Below are positions 54,291 through 64,000 of a DNA stretch of 64,000 bases, in pieces. The translations under genes were made by a program, and so were the position numbers. The notes below the pieces were generated by a model. That model searched no databases and was not told the origin of the DNA. It worked only from the letters and a program-made list of their open reading frames with translations. The DNA lies in contig NZ_CP166679.1 in the NCBI RefSeq assembly GCF_041320605.1, positions 1,302,001-1,366,000 of the forward strand. Reading direction: 5' to 3'. Source of the stretch: Arenibacter antarcticus (GTDB lineage Bacteria > Bacteroidota > Bacteroidia > Flavobacteriales > Flavobacteriaceae). The stretch's first letter is position 1; each line of letters begins with the position of its first letter.

Positions 54291-57200
54291 ATGAGCAAAT
54301 TACAAAAGAACGCTGACAAGGAATTTAAGCTGTCCTCATGGGCCATAGATAATCCATCTGTGATTTATGTGATGATCGGTATATTTCTATGGATCGGATT
54401 GTCGTCCTACTTTGCTATGCCAAGGGAGGATTTCCCTGAAATTATAGAGACCAAGATATACATTAGCACCCCTTACCCTGGAAATACGGCAGAAGATATA
54501 GAACGTTTAATTACAGATCCCTTAGAGGATAGGTTAAAAAACATTAGTAACGTAGTAGAGATAGTATCTACCTCTCAGGAAGATTACGCCATTATTACGG
54601 TGGAGTTTGATGAGGAAATAACGGTTGAATCGGCAAAACAAAAGGTAAAGGACGAAGTTGATGCAGAAAAAGCAAGTGAAGACTGGCCCACTTTTAATGG
54701 TGCCAAGGTAGATCCCAATGTGTTTGATCTTAATTTTTCCGAGGAGGTGCCTATTATGAACATTAATTTTACAGGGGATTATCCCGTGGAAAAATTAAAA
54801 GAATACGCAGAATATCTCCAGGATGAAATTGAAGATCTTCCAGAAATAAAGAAAGCTGATATTCGTGGGGCTCAGGAAAAAGAAGTTGAGGTTGCCGTTG
54901 ATGTCTATAAAATGATGGCGGCTAAAGTCAGTTTTGACGATATAATCCAAGCCATTGGCAACGGAAACATGACCATGTCTGCAGGAAACTTACAAGCTAG
55001 TGGACAACGACGTACCATACGTATATTGGGGGAAATAGAAAACCCAACGGATCTTTTGGATTTTGTGGTGAAATCCGACGATGGTACCGTTTACCTTAAA
55101 AATATTGCTGAGATACGTTTTGAGGAAAAGGAAAGGACTACCTATGCCCGTGAATTTGGAGAGAGCGTAGTGATGCTTGACGTTAAAAAGCGTGCGGGCC
55201 GTAATGCGATATCTGCCGCAGACCAGATCAGGGAAATTGTAAAATCTACCCAAACCAATTATTTTCCGGCAGACCTACATATTTCCATCGCCAACGACTC
55301 CTCTACCAGAACATTGAACCAGGTAGATGATTTGGTAAACAACATTATTTTTGGGATTATCCTTGTTGTTACCGTTCTGATGTTCTTTTTAGGCTTTCGA
55401 AATGCCCTTTTTGTGGGCTTCGCCATCCCTATGTCCATGTTTATGTCCTTTATGATCTTATCCTTGTTGGGATACACCTTAAATACCATGATCCTTTTTG
55501 GAATGATTATGGGATTGGGAATGTTGGTGGACAATGGTATTGTAGTGGTAGAAAACGTATACCGATTAATGGATGAGGGCATGCCAAGAATAGAAGCGGC
55601 CAAAAAAGGGATCGGAGAGATCGCCTTTCCCATTATTATTTCTACAGCAACTACCGTGGCTGCCTTTGTGCCTTTAGGGCTGTGGCCGGGGATTTTTGGC
55701 CAGTTTATGATCTTCTTCCCCATCACCTTATCCGTTGTTTTGGGATCTTCTCTGGTCGTGGCAATATTTATGAACTCTATGTTAGTATCCAGATTCATGG
55801 ATACAGACGAAAAGGAACTCACTGTAAAACAATTGATCCGCCTGAGTATTATTTTAGGTGGATTAGGATCGCTGATATTAGTGTTCGGCGGTGCCATGCG
55901 CGGTTTAGGCTCTGTAATGATCTTTACCGCAATACTGTTCTGGGGATATAAGTATCTTCTTAAGAAATGGGCCATTGGGTTTCAAAAAAACGCGATGTCC
56001 AAATTTGAAAACTGGTACGAAAAACGATTGGTACATGCCTTACGAGGTAAAAACGTGTACTGGTATTTTGGGATAACCGTTTTATTATTGGTGGGTGTAT
56101 TTATGTTGTTTGGCATATCGGTTGGAAGCGGACGGACCAAAATAGAATTCTTCCCAGACAATAGGCCCAATGAGATTTATGTGTATATAGAATATCCCGA
56201 AGGCACCTCCATCGAAAAGACTAATGAATTAACCCTAGATGTAGAGAAAAGGGTCTATGCCATTATAAATGATGAGGAATACATGGATAACGGAAAGAAC
56301 TTTATGATGACTTCCGCGGTCTCTCAAGTTGGGGAAGGCGCCGGAAATCCGTTAACAGATGGTGGATCTACTGCAGAAATGCCACATAGGGGAAAGTTAA
56401 CGGTAAACTTTAGTGAGTTTAAATACCGTAGAGGAAAGGATACCGAGGATATTAGAGCCAAAGTACAGGCTGGTTTAAGTGGTATTTATCCCGGTGTGGC
56501 TATATCAGTGGAAAAAGACGCCAATGGGCCACCTGCAGGATATCCTATCAATATAGAATTGGAAGGTAAGGATTATGACGAGCTTATCAATACTGCCGAA
56601 AATATCAGAAACTTTATCAATACTAAAAGTATTGCCGGGATTGAAGAAATAAAGATCGATGTTAACAAAAGCAAGCCCTCCATGCAAGTTATCGTGGACC
56701 GAAAAAAAGCAGGGGGACTTGGCGTATCGGTGGGACAGGTAGGAAACCAATTGCGAAGATCATTATTTGGCGAAAAAGCTGGGATCTACAAGGAAGATGG
56801 CGATGATTATGACATAAACATACGGTTCAATGAAGACCTACGCTACAATAGAAGTGCCCTTTTCAATCAAAATATTATTTTTAGGGACCAAGCAAGTGGA
56901 AAGATCAAGGAAATTCCCATATCTGCAGTAGCGACAGAAAAAAACACTTCCTCCTTCAGTGCCATTAAGCACAGGGATGGCAAACGTGTAGTTACCGTAT
57001 ATTCTGGCCTACAACCCGGGTTTACCGATGCCGCAGCGATAGTGGCCGAAATTCAGAAAGAAATGGAAGAGTTTAAGAAGCTGCCAGCGGGAATAAAAAT
57101 TGATTATACGGGACAGATTGAGGAACAAAATAAACAGATGCAATTCTTGGTTGGCGCCTTCTTTACAGGTTTGGGCTTAATTATGTTGATATTGATCTTT

Positions 57201-57791
57201 CAGTTCGGGGGTATTTCCAAACCTTTGATTATTATGATTGCCATATTCCTGAGCTTTATCGGCGTTTTTGGGGGAATTATGATTACCGGTTGGTCTTTTG
57301 TGATCATGATGACTATGATGGGTATTATTTCCTTGGCGGGAATAGTAGTGAACAACGGAGTAGTCCTATTAGATTACACCCAAATATTGATCGATCGAAA
57401 GATGGTGAGACTCAATATGGACGATTCAGATCTTCTAACTAGGGAACAAGTAACAGAAACTATTATACAAGGAGGAAAAGCAAGGTTACGTCCCGTTATC
57501 CTAACGGCCATTACTACGGTATTGGGTCTAATTCCTTTGGCAATCGGTCTAAACATTGATTTTTTCGCACTATTTACGGAATTCAACCCCCATATTTATG
57601 TGGGAGGAGATAATGTGGTATTCTGGGGACCCCTGGCATGGACCGTTATATTTGGTCTTATCGTTGCCACCTTTCTTACCTTGGTCATTGTTCCAGTGCT
57701 GTTCAATATCACCTATAGAATAAAAATAGCAATAAAGGGAACCAAGGGAAATACCGAAAGTGATCCCAACTCAGTTGTGGTATCCCAATAA
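54291..57791 (+). CDS. RND efflux pump permease
   Basis: A 1166-residue proton-driven exporter in the inner membrane. It has twelve-helix RND topology with two periplasmic loops. The proton-relay region LVDNGIVVVENVYRL lies near 412, and AGIVVNNGVVLLDY lies near 1020 (the second repeat). It is longer than a typical AcrB (about 1050). Extra hydrophobic sequence near 510-560 (LIRLSIILGGLGSLILVFGGAMRGLGSVMIF) adds membrane segments, a feature of several flavobacterial members. It starts 8 bases after hlyD. Substrates are not predictable from sequence. Confidence 0.94.
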   Translation: MSKLQKNADKEFKLSSWAIDNPSVIYVMIGIFLWIGLSSYFAMPREDFPEIIETKIYISTPYPGNTAEDIERLITDPLEDRLKNISNVVEIVSTSQEDYAIITVEFDEEITVESAKQKVKDEVDAEKASEDWPTFNGAKVDPNVFDLNFSEEVPIMNINFTGDYPVEKLKEYAEYLQDEIEDLPEIKKADIRGAQEKEVEVAVDVYKMMAAKVSFDDIIQAIGNGNMTMSAGNLQASGQRRTIRILGEIENPTDLLDFVVKSDDGTVYLKNIAEIRFEEKERTTYAREFGESVVMLDVKKRAGRNAISAADQIREIVKSTQTNYFPADLHISIANDSSTRTLNQVDDLVNNIIFGIILVVTVLMFFLGFRNALFVGFAIPMSMFMSFMILSLLGYTLNTMILFGMIMGLGMLVDNGIVVVENVYRLMDEGMPRIEAAKKGIGEIAFPIIISTATTVAAFVPLGLWPGIFGQFMIFFPITLSVVLGSSLVVAIFMNSMLVSRFMDTDEKELTVKQLIRLSIILGGLGSLILVFGGAMRGLGSVMIFTAILFWGYKYLLKKWAIGFQKNAMSKFENWYEKRLVHALRGKNVYWYFGITVLLLVGVFMLFGISVGSGRTKIEFFPDNRPNEIYVYIEYPEGTSIEKTNELTLDVEKRVYAIINDEEYMDNGKNFMMTSAVSQVGEGAGNPLTDGGSTAEMPHRGKLTVNFSEFKYRRGKDTEDIRAKVQAGLSGIYPGVAISVEKDANGPPAGYPINIELEGKDYDELINTAENIRNFINTKSIAGIEEIKIDVNKSKPSMQVIVDRKKAGGLGVSVGQVGNQLRRSLFGEKAGIYKEDGDDYDINIRFNEDLRYNRSALFNQNIIFRDQASGKIKEIPISAVATEKNTSSFSAIKHRDGKRVVTVYSGLQPGFTDAAAIVAEIQKEMEEFKKLPAGIKIDYTGQIEEQNKQMQFLVGAFFTGLGLIMLILIFQFGGISKPLIIMIAIFLSFIGVFGGIMITGWSFVIMMTMMGIISLAGIVVNNGVVLLDYTQILIDRKMVRLNMDDSDLLTREQVTETIIQGGKARLRPVILTAITTVLGLIPLAIGLNIDFFALFTEFNPHIYVGGDNVVFWGPLAWTVIFGLIVATFLTLVIVPVLFNITYRIKIAIKGTKGNTESDPNSVVVSQ

Positions 57792-57798
57792 AACAAAA

Positions 57799-57832
57799 TA
57801 AAGCGACCAATATAATGGTCGCTTTATTTTTA
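57799..57832 (+). terminator. Rho-independent terminator of efflux operon
   Basis: TAAAGCGACCA (57799-57809) and TGGTCGCTTTA (57816-57826) form a perfect 11-base stem with a six-base loop, followed by TTTTTA. It sits directly after the RND permease stop. Confidence 0.9.
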
Positions 57833-57919
57833 TAAGGACATCATCCTAACAGCCAAAGAAATAAGAATCAATAAATAAATTCAGCCCAATTATTTTTAGC
57901 CGTTAACAGCATATCTTCT

Positions 57920-57927
57920 TACATTTG
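57920..57927 (+). promoter_or_regulatory. Probable -7 box of aspS
   Basis: TACATTTG matches TAnnTTTG and lies 24 bases before the aspS ATG. The -33 TTG is poor. Confidence 0.45.
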
Positions 57928-57950
57928 CGTTCTTATAGATCAAGAATAAA

Positions 57951-59699
57951 ATGTATAGAAGTCATAACTGTGGTGAATTACGGGAAACCAACCAAAATTC
58001 AGAGGTTACCCTGTCTGGATGGGTACAAACCGTGAGAGATAAAGGATTTGTAATTTGGACCGATTTAAGGGATAGGTACGGAATTACCCAATTAATTTTT
58101 GATGAGGAACGTTCCTCCAAAGAGATAATGGACACTGCAAGGTCTCTAGGACGGGAGTTTGTAGTTCAAGTAAAAGGCACGGTCTTGGAGCGTACTTCCA
58201 AAAATCCAAATATCCCTACCGGGAATGTGGAGGTCTTGGTCTCCGAAATAAAAATTCTAAACAAATCTCTTGTACCTCCCTTTACCATAGAAGATCAGAC
58301 CGACGGAGGTGAGGACATCAGGATGAAATACCGCTATTTGGATATTCGTAGAAATCCAGTAAAGAACAATCTTATTTTTAGACATAAGGTTGCTATGGAG
58401 GTAAGGAAATACCTTTCCGATCAAGACTTTATTGAAGTAGAAACCCCGTATTTAATAAAATCCACGCCCGAAGGGGCAAGGGATTTTGTGGTTCCCAGTC
58501 GAATGAACGAAGGCCAGTTTTACGCCTTACCACAATCGCCACAAACCTTCAAACAATTACTGATGGTCGGAGGAATGGACAAATACTTCCAGATCGTTAA
58601 ATGTTTTAGGGACGAAGATCTTCGGGCCGATAGGCAACCCGAATTCACCCAAATAGACTGCGAAATGGCCTTTGTGGAACAAGAAGACATCTTAAATGTT
58701 TTTGAGGGTCTTACCAGACATCTATTGCAGGAAATAAAAGGAGTTAGCGTAGACAAATTCCCCAGGATGACCTACGATGATGCGATGAAGAAATATGGCA
58801 ATGACAAACCAGATATCCGTTTTGGAATGGAATTTGGCGAGCTTAATGCCGTTGCGCAACACAAAGAGTTCGGGATTTTTAACGATGCCGAATTAGTAGT
58901 GGGAATTGCCATTCCAGGCGCGGCTTCCTATACCAGAAAAGAAATTGATGCCCTTGTAGATTGGGTACGCCGTCCACAGGTTGGTGCCAAGGGAATGGTA
59001 TATGCCAAATACAACGAGGACGGATCGTTTAAATCCTCCGTCGATAAATTCTTTGATCAGGACGATCTTGGAAAATGGGCTGAAGTTACGGGTGCAGAAC
59101 CAGGTGATCTTATCTGCGTACTCTCTGGGGACGCCAACAAGGCTAGAACACAATTGAGTGCCTTGAGAATGGAAATAGCAGAACGATTGGGACTTCGTAA
59201 AAAAGAGGAATTCGCCCCGTTATGGGTCATAGATTTCCCATTGTTGGAATTGGATGAGGAAACCGGGCATTACCACGCAATGCACCATCCATTTACCTCT
59301 CCAAAACCAGGACAATTATCACTTTTAGATACCGATCCAGGAGCCGTAAAGGCCAATGCATACGATTTGGTATTGAACGGTAATGAAATTGGTGGAGGAT
59401 CTATTCGTATACACGATAAGCAGATGCAGGCCACCATGTTTAAACATCTTGGATTTACCCCAGAAGAAGCTAAGGCGCAATTTGGGTTTTTAATGGACGC
59501 TTTTCAGTACGGAGCTCCCCCACACGGAGGATTGGCTTTTGGACTGGATAGATTGGTAGCCATTTTAGGGGGACAGGAAACGATTAGAGATTTTATTGCT
59601 TTTCCAAAAAATAACAGCGGAAGGGATGTGATGATCGATGCCCCTGCGGCAATAGACCAAAAACAGTTGAAGGAGTTGGGCTTGAAGTTGGATCTATGA
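57951..59699 (+). CDS. aspS: Aspartyl-tRNA synthetase
   Basis: A class IIb tRNA synthetase (582 residues). The N-terminal anticodon-binding OB fold includes [21 protein letters not shown] at 14-38. Motif 2 is [21 protein letters not shown] near 220, and motif 3 is [13 protein letters not shown] near 525. A GAD insertion domain lies between the two catalytic halves. It attaches aspartate to its tRNA. The length and bacterial-type domain order show it is intact. Confidence 0.97.
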   Translation: MYRSHNCGELRETNQNSEVTLSGWVQTVRDKGFVIWTDLRDRYGITQLIFDEERSSKEIMDTARSLGREFVVQVKGTVLERTSKNPNIPTGNVEVLVSEIKILNKSLVPPFTIEDQTDGGEDIRMKYRYLDIRRNPVKNNLIFRHKVAMEVRKYLSDQDFIEVETPYLIKSTPEGARDFVVPSRMNEGQFYALPQSPQTFKQLLMVGGMDKYFQIVKCFRDEDLRADRQPEFTQIDCEMAFVEQEDILNVFEGLTRHLLQEIKGVSVDKFPRMTYDDAMKKYGNDKPDIRFGMEFGELNAVAQHKEFGIFNDAELVVGIAIPGAASYTRKEIDALVDWVRRPQVGAKGMVYAKYNEDGSFKSSVDKFFDQDDLGKWAEVTGAEPGDLICVLSGDANKARTQLSALRMEIAERLGLRKKEEFAPLWVIDFPLLELDEETGHYHAMHHPFTSPKPGQLSLLDTDPGAVKANAYDLVLNGNEIGGGSIRIHDKQMQATMFKHLGFTPEEAKAQFGFLMDAFQYGAPPHGGLAFGLDRLVAILGGQETIRDFIAFPKNNSGRDVMIDAPAAIDQKQLKELGLKLDL

Positions 59700-59985
59700 G
59701 GTGTCTTTTGGTAGGAGGTCTCTAAACAAAGCCTAAATTTAGTAGTAGCAATGAACGGGAAGAAAATAGTCAAAATGTCGATCCGAATAAATGGCCCTAT
59801 TTAATTTTTACCTTTCTGATTGGGGAAGCATATTTCACAACGACATTTAGTGTCTCAAATCAATATTCTGCCGTGGTTTAGCACCGGATCCGGTAGGGGC
59901 GACTTCCTGTAAAAGTATATTTTATAGTTCTTACTGTAAATTTACCTCAGTTTCCGTCTAGGATGTTTAAAGAAATCAAGCCTTA
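59700..59985. other. Non-coding gap before first ClC gene
   Basis: No gene, RNA or repeat is recognised in these 286 bases. Confidence 0.4.
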
Positions 59986-61833
59986 ATGTTATACAAGATT
60001 AAAAAACTGGTCGTTAGCTTTTTGCAGTTTAAAAAAGCATTTGTCAAATATCCTTTTAGAAAATTCAATGTTATAGAAATTCTCTTATTTTGGATCAATG
60101 AACGATTAACGCGCTCCCAATTTCTTATTCTTTCGGGAATCCTTGTAGGATTAAGTGCAGGATTGGCCGGAGTACTTTTAAAGATCCTCGTCCATCACAT
60201 ACAATCCTTTATTAATAACGATGTGCCCTTTAAAGAACGGATGTTCGTTTATGCCATCTTCCCCTTAGTAGGGATTATACTTACCTCTTTAATCGTTAAG
60301 TATTTATTCAAATCCAATGAAGAGAAAGAGCTTTCCTTTGTCTTAAAGGACATATCCCAAAATGGCAGCAAGGTAAAACCGAATAAAATGTATTCGCAGA
60401 TAATACAAAGCGCCATAACCGTGGGATTTGGAGGCTCGGTCGGGCTAGAAACACCCATTGCTGTAACAGGCTCGGCTATCGGATCAAACTATGCGCAACG
60501 CTATCGTTTAGGCTTTAAGGAACGCACCTTGTTGCTTGCATCAGGTGCCGCTGCAGGAATTGCAGCAGCCTTCGACGCTCCCATAGCTGGTGTGATGTTT
60601 GCTTTTGAAATTTTGTTGACAGGTTTAGTATTCACCGATTTTATTCCACTTGTTATCGCCGCCATATGTGGTAGTTTGCTCTCAATGATTATCTTGGACG
60701 AAGACGTATTATTCAATTTTCAGGCGAGAGAAATCTTTAATTATGGCAATGTCCCCTACTATGTTGCTCTAGGAGTGTTAACCGGTTTTTATGCACGTTA
60801 CTTTCTCTTGGTCGGAAAGAAAGTGCATCATTTTTTTGAACGCTTCAAACATCGGGTCCTTTTGAGAGCCCTTATCGGAGGCACAATACTTTCTCTCTTA
60901 TGTGTTGCATTTCCTCCACTTTTTGGAGAGGGTTATATGAATATCCGCATACTCCATCAAGGAAATGTTGAAAACTTAGTACATGAGAGCTTGTTCCGCT
61001 ATTTTGGGGACTCAGAGCTGATCATCCTCGCATTTTTAGCGTTTACACTTCTTTTGAAAGCATTTGCTACCAGCATCACCCTCAGCGCCGGCGGAAATGG
61101 GGGAAACTTCGCCCCTTCTCTGGTGGCAGGCGGATTGCTCGGTTATTTATTCGGATTTACATTGGAGATGATGGGCATGCCCAATGTACCTACCACCAAC
61201 CTAATGCTTGTAGGGATGGCTGGGGTTATGTCCGGAGCAATGTATGCACCGTTGACCGGTATTTTCCTTATTGCCGAGACCAGTAGTGGATACGACTTAT
61301 TTATACCTTTGATGATCGTAGCTGTTATAGCTTATGCAATAAATCGGTACTTCTCTCCAATTAATCCAGTATATAAAACCCTAGCAGAAAAGGGAGAGAT
61401 ATTCACGACCAGACAGGATCAAAACATCCTATCACATATCCGGCTTCAAGATTGCCTGAATAGGGCATCCTTAAAAATAAGTACGTTGGACGAAATAGAG
61501 AATGTCCTAAGTAAGTTTAGAAACAGCGATCAAAATACAATAGCCGTCGTTGATGGTAATAATCAATTTTGGGGAATTTTGAACCGGGAACAATTGAGAC
61601 CTTACCTTCTTGGTAAAAAATCAACCAAGGAAACCAGTGTTAGTAAACTTGCGATAAACCCATCGTTCATAGTATCTTCTGCAGATTCTGTAATGAAGGT
61701 AATAAAAATGTTTGATGAAGCCGATGTTTGGCAACTCCCTGTCCTGGATAACGAACGAAAATTCCATGGCTTTGTGAGTCGCTCTATGATACTGAACAAT
61801 TACCGAAAGCTTTTAAAAAACTACTCGGAATAA
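59986..61833 (+). CDS. ClC-family chloride channel/transporter with CBS domains (paralogue 1)
   Basis: A 615-residue membrane protein with the ClC fold followed by paired CBS domains near 470-610. The first anion motif is GFGGSVGLETPIAVTGSA near 145-165, carrying the gating Glu (GLETP in place of GREGP). The second is GGNGGNFAPSLV near 368 (GxFxP). CBS domains may bind ATP or adenylates and tune gating. The intact gating Glu would fit either a Cl-/H+ exchanger or a gated channel. The next gene is a diverged paralogue. Confidence 0.93.
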   Translation: MLYKIKKLVVSFLQFKKAFVKYPFRKFNVIEILLFWINERLTRSQFLILSGILVGLSAGLAGVLLKILVHHIQSFINNDVPFKERMFVYAIFPLVGIILTSLIVKYLFKSNEEKELSFVLKDISQNGSKVKPNKMYSQIIQSAITVGFGGSVGLETPIAVTGSAIGSNYAQRYRLGFKERTLLLASGAAAGIAAAFDAPIAGVMFAFEILLTGLVFTDFIPLVIAAICGSLLSMIILDEDVLFNFQAREIFNYGNVPYYVALGVLTGFYARYFLLVGKKVHHFFERFKHRVLLRALIGGTILSLLCVAFPPLFGEGYMNIRILHQGNVENLVHESLFRYFGDSELIILAFLAFTLLLKAFATSITLSAGGNGGNFAPSLVAGGLLGYLFGFTLEMMGMPNVPTTNLMLVGMAGVMSGAMYAPLTGIFLIAETSSGYDLFIPLMIVAVIAYAINRYFSPINPVYKTLAEKGEIFTTRQDQNILSHIRLQDCLNRASLKISTLDEIENVLSKFRNSDQNTIAVVDGNNQFWGILNREQLRPYLLGKKSTKETSVSKLAINPSFIVSSADSVMKVIKMFDEADVWQLPVLDNERKFHGFVSRSMILNNYRKLLKNYSE

Positions 61834-62108
61834 CTATAAATTTATCATAACTTAGTGTAAATAATTTATTTTTATTACTCACAGAATACCGCTTACTTTT
61901 TTAAGGCACAACTTTTCGTTAATTCACCTATTAGAATCCAACATTGCCATTGTCCCAACAACTATCCACAATGTACATCTATTCTTAATACTCTTTTTTA
62001 AACTTGCACTCCAATTATAACGAGAACAGCAGATTTTTTCAATATATTTAGTTACTAATTCAACATTTCGTTATCAAAAAGAAAAAGATTCTTGCCCGGT
62101 TTTTTCGC
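61834..62108. other. Non-coding gap between ClC genes
   Basis: No gene is seen. The last 35 bases encode KKKKILARFFR-type residues in the frame of the downstream ClC gene, though without an ATG. Confidence 0.4.
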
Positions 62109-63875
62109 TTGAGGTACAAATACACTTCCCAAAAGAATTTTGTGCTTATTTTAAGTGCGGTTGTTGGATTATTAGCCGGGTTGGCCTCAGTAACCATTAA
62201 GAATCTAACCTACAGCGTAGCTTCTATCTTAGAAGAGGGGATTATTTTCTCCGAGAATCAACTTTATTTTATTTTGCCCTTTGTAGGCCTGCTACTGGTT
62301 TACCTATCAAAAAAAGTACTTCTACGTAATGGCCTACGCCCTCCGATACCCTCCTTTATAAAAAGGGCCATTCCCTCCTTGCTATATTCTTTGCTCAGAC
62401 AAAACGGAATCCTCTCCTATAAGCTTATTTACCACCCTTTAATCATGGCTCCCTTAACCGTAGGTTTTGGGGGATCTGTAGGATTGTTAGGTCCAGCTAT
62501 AACCTCAGGCTCGGCCATTAGCTCCAATTTGGGTCGCTTGCTCAATGTAGACAGCAAGACGCGAACCCTGCTCATAGCGTGTGCCACCTCGGGCGCTGTG
62601 GCCTCCATGTTCAAAACCCCTATTGCTGCCGTAGTATTGGCCATAGAACTCTTTAGTCTAGACCTTACTTTTGTCTCCTTATTGCCCCTATTGACGGCGT
62701 CTATTTCTTCTGTGCTTACCTCCTACTTTTTTCTAGGGGACGAAACAATTTTCAGCTTCGACATCGTGGATAAATTTGTTATAAACGATGCTGCTCCTTA
62801 TATTCTCCTTGGATTGGGTACGGGCATAGGATCTATATACTTTACGAAAATTTATTTTGCTGTTTACTCTTTTTTTGATCGATTTAAAACACCCTTCCTT
62901 AAAGTCTTGGTAGGCGGACTTACCATTGGGGTGATGTTGTATTTTATCCCACCACTATATGGGGAGGGACTAAGTTTTACCAAAGATTTGTTCGAGGGGA
63001 ACCACTTACAAGCCTTGGGCGAAACCCCATTTGATGATTTTATTGATAATATCTGGGTGGTAATCGCCCTTCTAATCGGCTTCACCATTTTCAAAACTAT
63101 TGCAATGACGGTTACTTTTGCCGCCGGAGGTGTAGGTGGAGTCATTATCCCTACTATGGTGATGGGAAGCGCACTTGGCAATGTTGTGGCTAAGATTATC
63201 AACAATTTAGGACTGGGAATAGAGGTCTCAGAAGCCAACTTTACTTTGGTAGGCATGGCTGGGTTGATTACTGGTGTAATTCACGCTCCATTAACGGCCA
63301 TATTCCTAATTGCGGAAATTACTGGGGGCTATGAGCTTTTTATACCATTGATGATTACCGTTGCTATTTCCTATCTTATCACCAAAGGATCTTTAGAACA
63401 CACCATTTACACCCGTGAATTGGCGGAAAGGGGCGATTTACTCACCCATGACAAGGATCAAAATGTACTTACGACAATGACCTTAGAAAGTGTTATAGAA
63501 AAGAATTTTAAAACGGTCCATCCCGATATGACACTGGGAAGCATGCTACATAACTGTGTCTCCAAATCTACCCGAAATCTCTTTCCAGTTATAGATGACA
63601 ATGATATTTTAGTGGGTATTGTACTCTTGGACGATATTCGAAAATTTATGTTCGATACCACCTTGTACGAGACCATGAAGGTTGAAAATTTCATGCACAA
63701 TCCGCCCGAACACATCTTTTTTGAAAAGGACAATATGAAAACAGTAATGCAGAAATTCCAGGATACCGCGGCTTGGAACCTGCCCGTAATAAAAAATGGA
63801 AAATACATCGGATTTGTTTCCAAATCGAAACTCCTGACCGCCTACCGCAGAAAATTGATTAATTTTACCAGGTAA
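62109..63875 (+). CDS. ClC-family chloride channel with CBS domains (paralogue 2, no gating Glu)
   Basis: A second ClC protein of about 588 residues with C-terminal CBS domains (near 455-580). The motif that should carry the gating Glu reads GGSVGLLGPAITSG near 120-135: leucine replaces Glu (GLLGP for GREGP). The GxFxP-like motif reads GGVGGVIIPTMV, so Phe is also replaced. Loss of the gating Glu suggests a passive channel or altered coupling. The start is uncertain: TTG 62109 is used, but the natural N-terminus (IKKKKILARFFRLRYKYTS) is encoded upstream without an ATG, so the start may be a rare codon or affected by an indel. Confidence 0.88.
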   Translation: MRYKYTSQKNFVLILSAVVGLLAGLASVTIKNLTYSVASILEEGIIFSENQLYFILPFVGLLLVYLSKKVLLRNGLRPPIPSFIKRAIPSLLYSLLRQNGILSYKLIYHPLIMAPLTVGFGGSVGLLGPAITSGSAISSNLGRLLNVDSKTRTLLIACATSGAVASMFKTPIAAVVLAIELFSLDLTFVSLLPLLTASISSVLTSYFFLGDETIFSFDIVDKFVINDAAPYILLGLGTGIGSIYFTKIYFAVYSFFDRFKTPFLKVLVGGLTIGVMLYFIPPLYGEGLSFTKDLFEGNHLQALGETPFDDFIDNIWVVIALLIGFTIFKTIAMTVTFAAGGVGGVIIPTMVMGSALGNVVAKIINNLGLGIEVSEANFTLVGMAGLITGVIHAPLTAIFLIAEITGGYELFIPLMITVAISYLITKGSLEHTIYTRELAERGDLLTHDKDQNVLTTMTLESVIEKNFKTVHPDMTLGSMLHNCVSKSTRNLFPVIDDNDILVGIVLLDDIRKFMFDTTLYETMKVENFMHNPPEHIFFEKDNMKTVMQKFQDTAAWNLPVIKNGKYIGFVSKSKLLTAYRRKLINFTR

Positions 63876-63887
63876 TTACCCCATATC

Positions 63888-64000
63888 ATGAAATATTTTA
63901 TTTTCCTAGTTCTCATTGCATCGGTGTCCTCTATTCTTTACGGATTTTCTATACAGGAAACAGACCTGGTCTTGGCCAATAAATGTATCGGTTTTGGCAC
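63888..64000 (+). CDS. Membrane protein, 3' end beyond window
   Basis: A gene starts at ATG 63888 with MKYFIFLVLIASVSSILYGF, a membrane helix or signal sequence, and continues (ETDLVLANKCIGFG) past base 64000. This resembles small Flavobacteriia membrane proteins of unknown function. Only 37 residues are visible. Confidence 0.6.
   Translation, partial: MKYFIFLVLIASVSSILYGFSIQETDLVLANKCIGFG

Noticed and set aside
55259-55975. Long antisense reading frame opposite the RND permease gene
   Set aside because: It lies fully within a well-supported gene and has the low-complexity composition expected of a shadow frame.

Overview
The window looks like the chromosome of a marine-type Flavobacteriaceae bacterium (Bacteroidota). 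The evidence is AT-rich coding DNA, promoters of the Bacteroidota form TTG-N18/19-TAnnTTTG, and typical family content: a carotenoid-type lycopene cyclase, DUF5916 and carboxypeptidase-regulatory-like proteins, a BfmA-type mobilisation protein, and phage-type integrases of the Bacteroidota class. I could not run database searches. Family calls rest on motifs visible in the translations.

Left part (1 to about 28.8 kb) is a mobile defence island ending at a tRNA-Asn gene. It opens with a tyrosine integrase that is cut by the window edge. Three plus-strand units follow: a CBASS operon (CD-NTase plus TIR-STING, 1746-3727), a lone PD-(D/E)XK nuclease (3896-5203), and a metallophosphoesterase/HSP90-like ATPase pair (7803-11599). 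Each unit is bounded by its own short terminal inverted repeat (GTTACCTGC/GCAGGTAAC, GTTGGCAA/TTGCCAAT, GTTAGCTGC/GCAGCTAAC). The first boundary is also a folded attC-like element. This looks like an integron-style cassette array without a classical integron integrase. An IS91-like element with its own tyrosine recombinase has inserted between the second and third units.

On the minus strand (24479 down to 11776) eight defence genes are closely packed, with five overlaps and gaps of at most about 80 bases: hsdR, hsdM, hsdS, a Septu-like AAA ATPase and HNH nuclease pair, a GIY-YIG-like protein, mcrB and mcrC. mcrB is frameshifted at an A8 run, and hsdS carries a palindromic repeat inside its coding sequence. 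The mobility and replication module is at the right end: a BfmA-like protein with nested inverted repeats, a CHC2/Toprim primase, an iteron-like region, a primase-helicase and an excisionase-type HTH protein.

Right part (28.8 to 64 kb) is ordinary core chromosome. It holds rseP, a Sco protein, feoA-feoB with a small Cys-rich partner, outer-membrane and cell-envelope proteins, a five-gene manganese/zinc ABC operon with an MntR-type regulator, a TonB-receptor remnant, crtY-type lycopene cyclase, a large haem/HEAT lipoprotein, a prenyl synthase, a tetR-tolC-hlyD-RND efflux locus, aspS and two ClC chloride-channel paralogues. Several genes have single-base lesions or unusual starts (34380 region, A8 runs in two genes, no ATG for the second ClC), so assembly errors should be ruled out before calling them pseudogenes.
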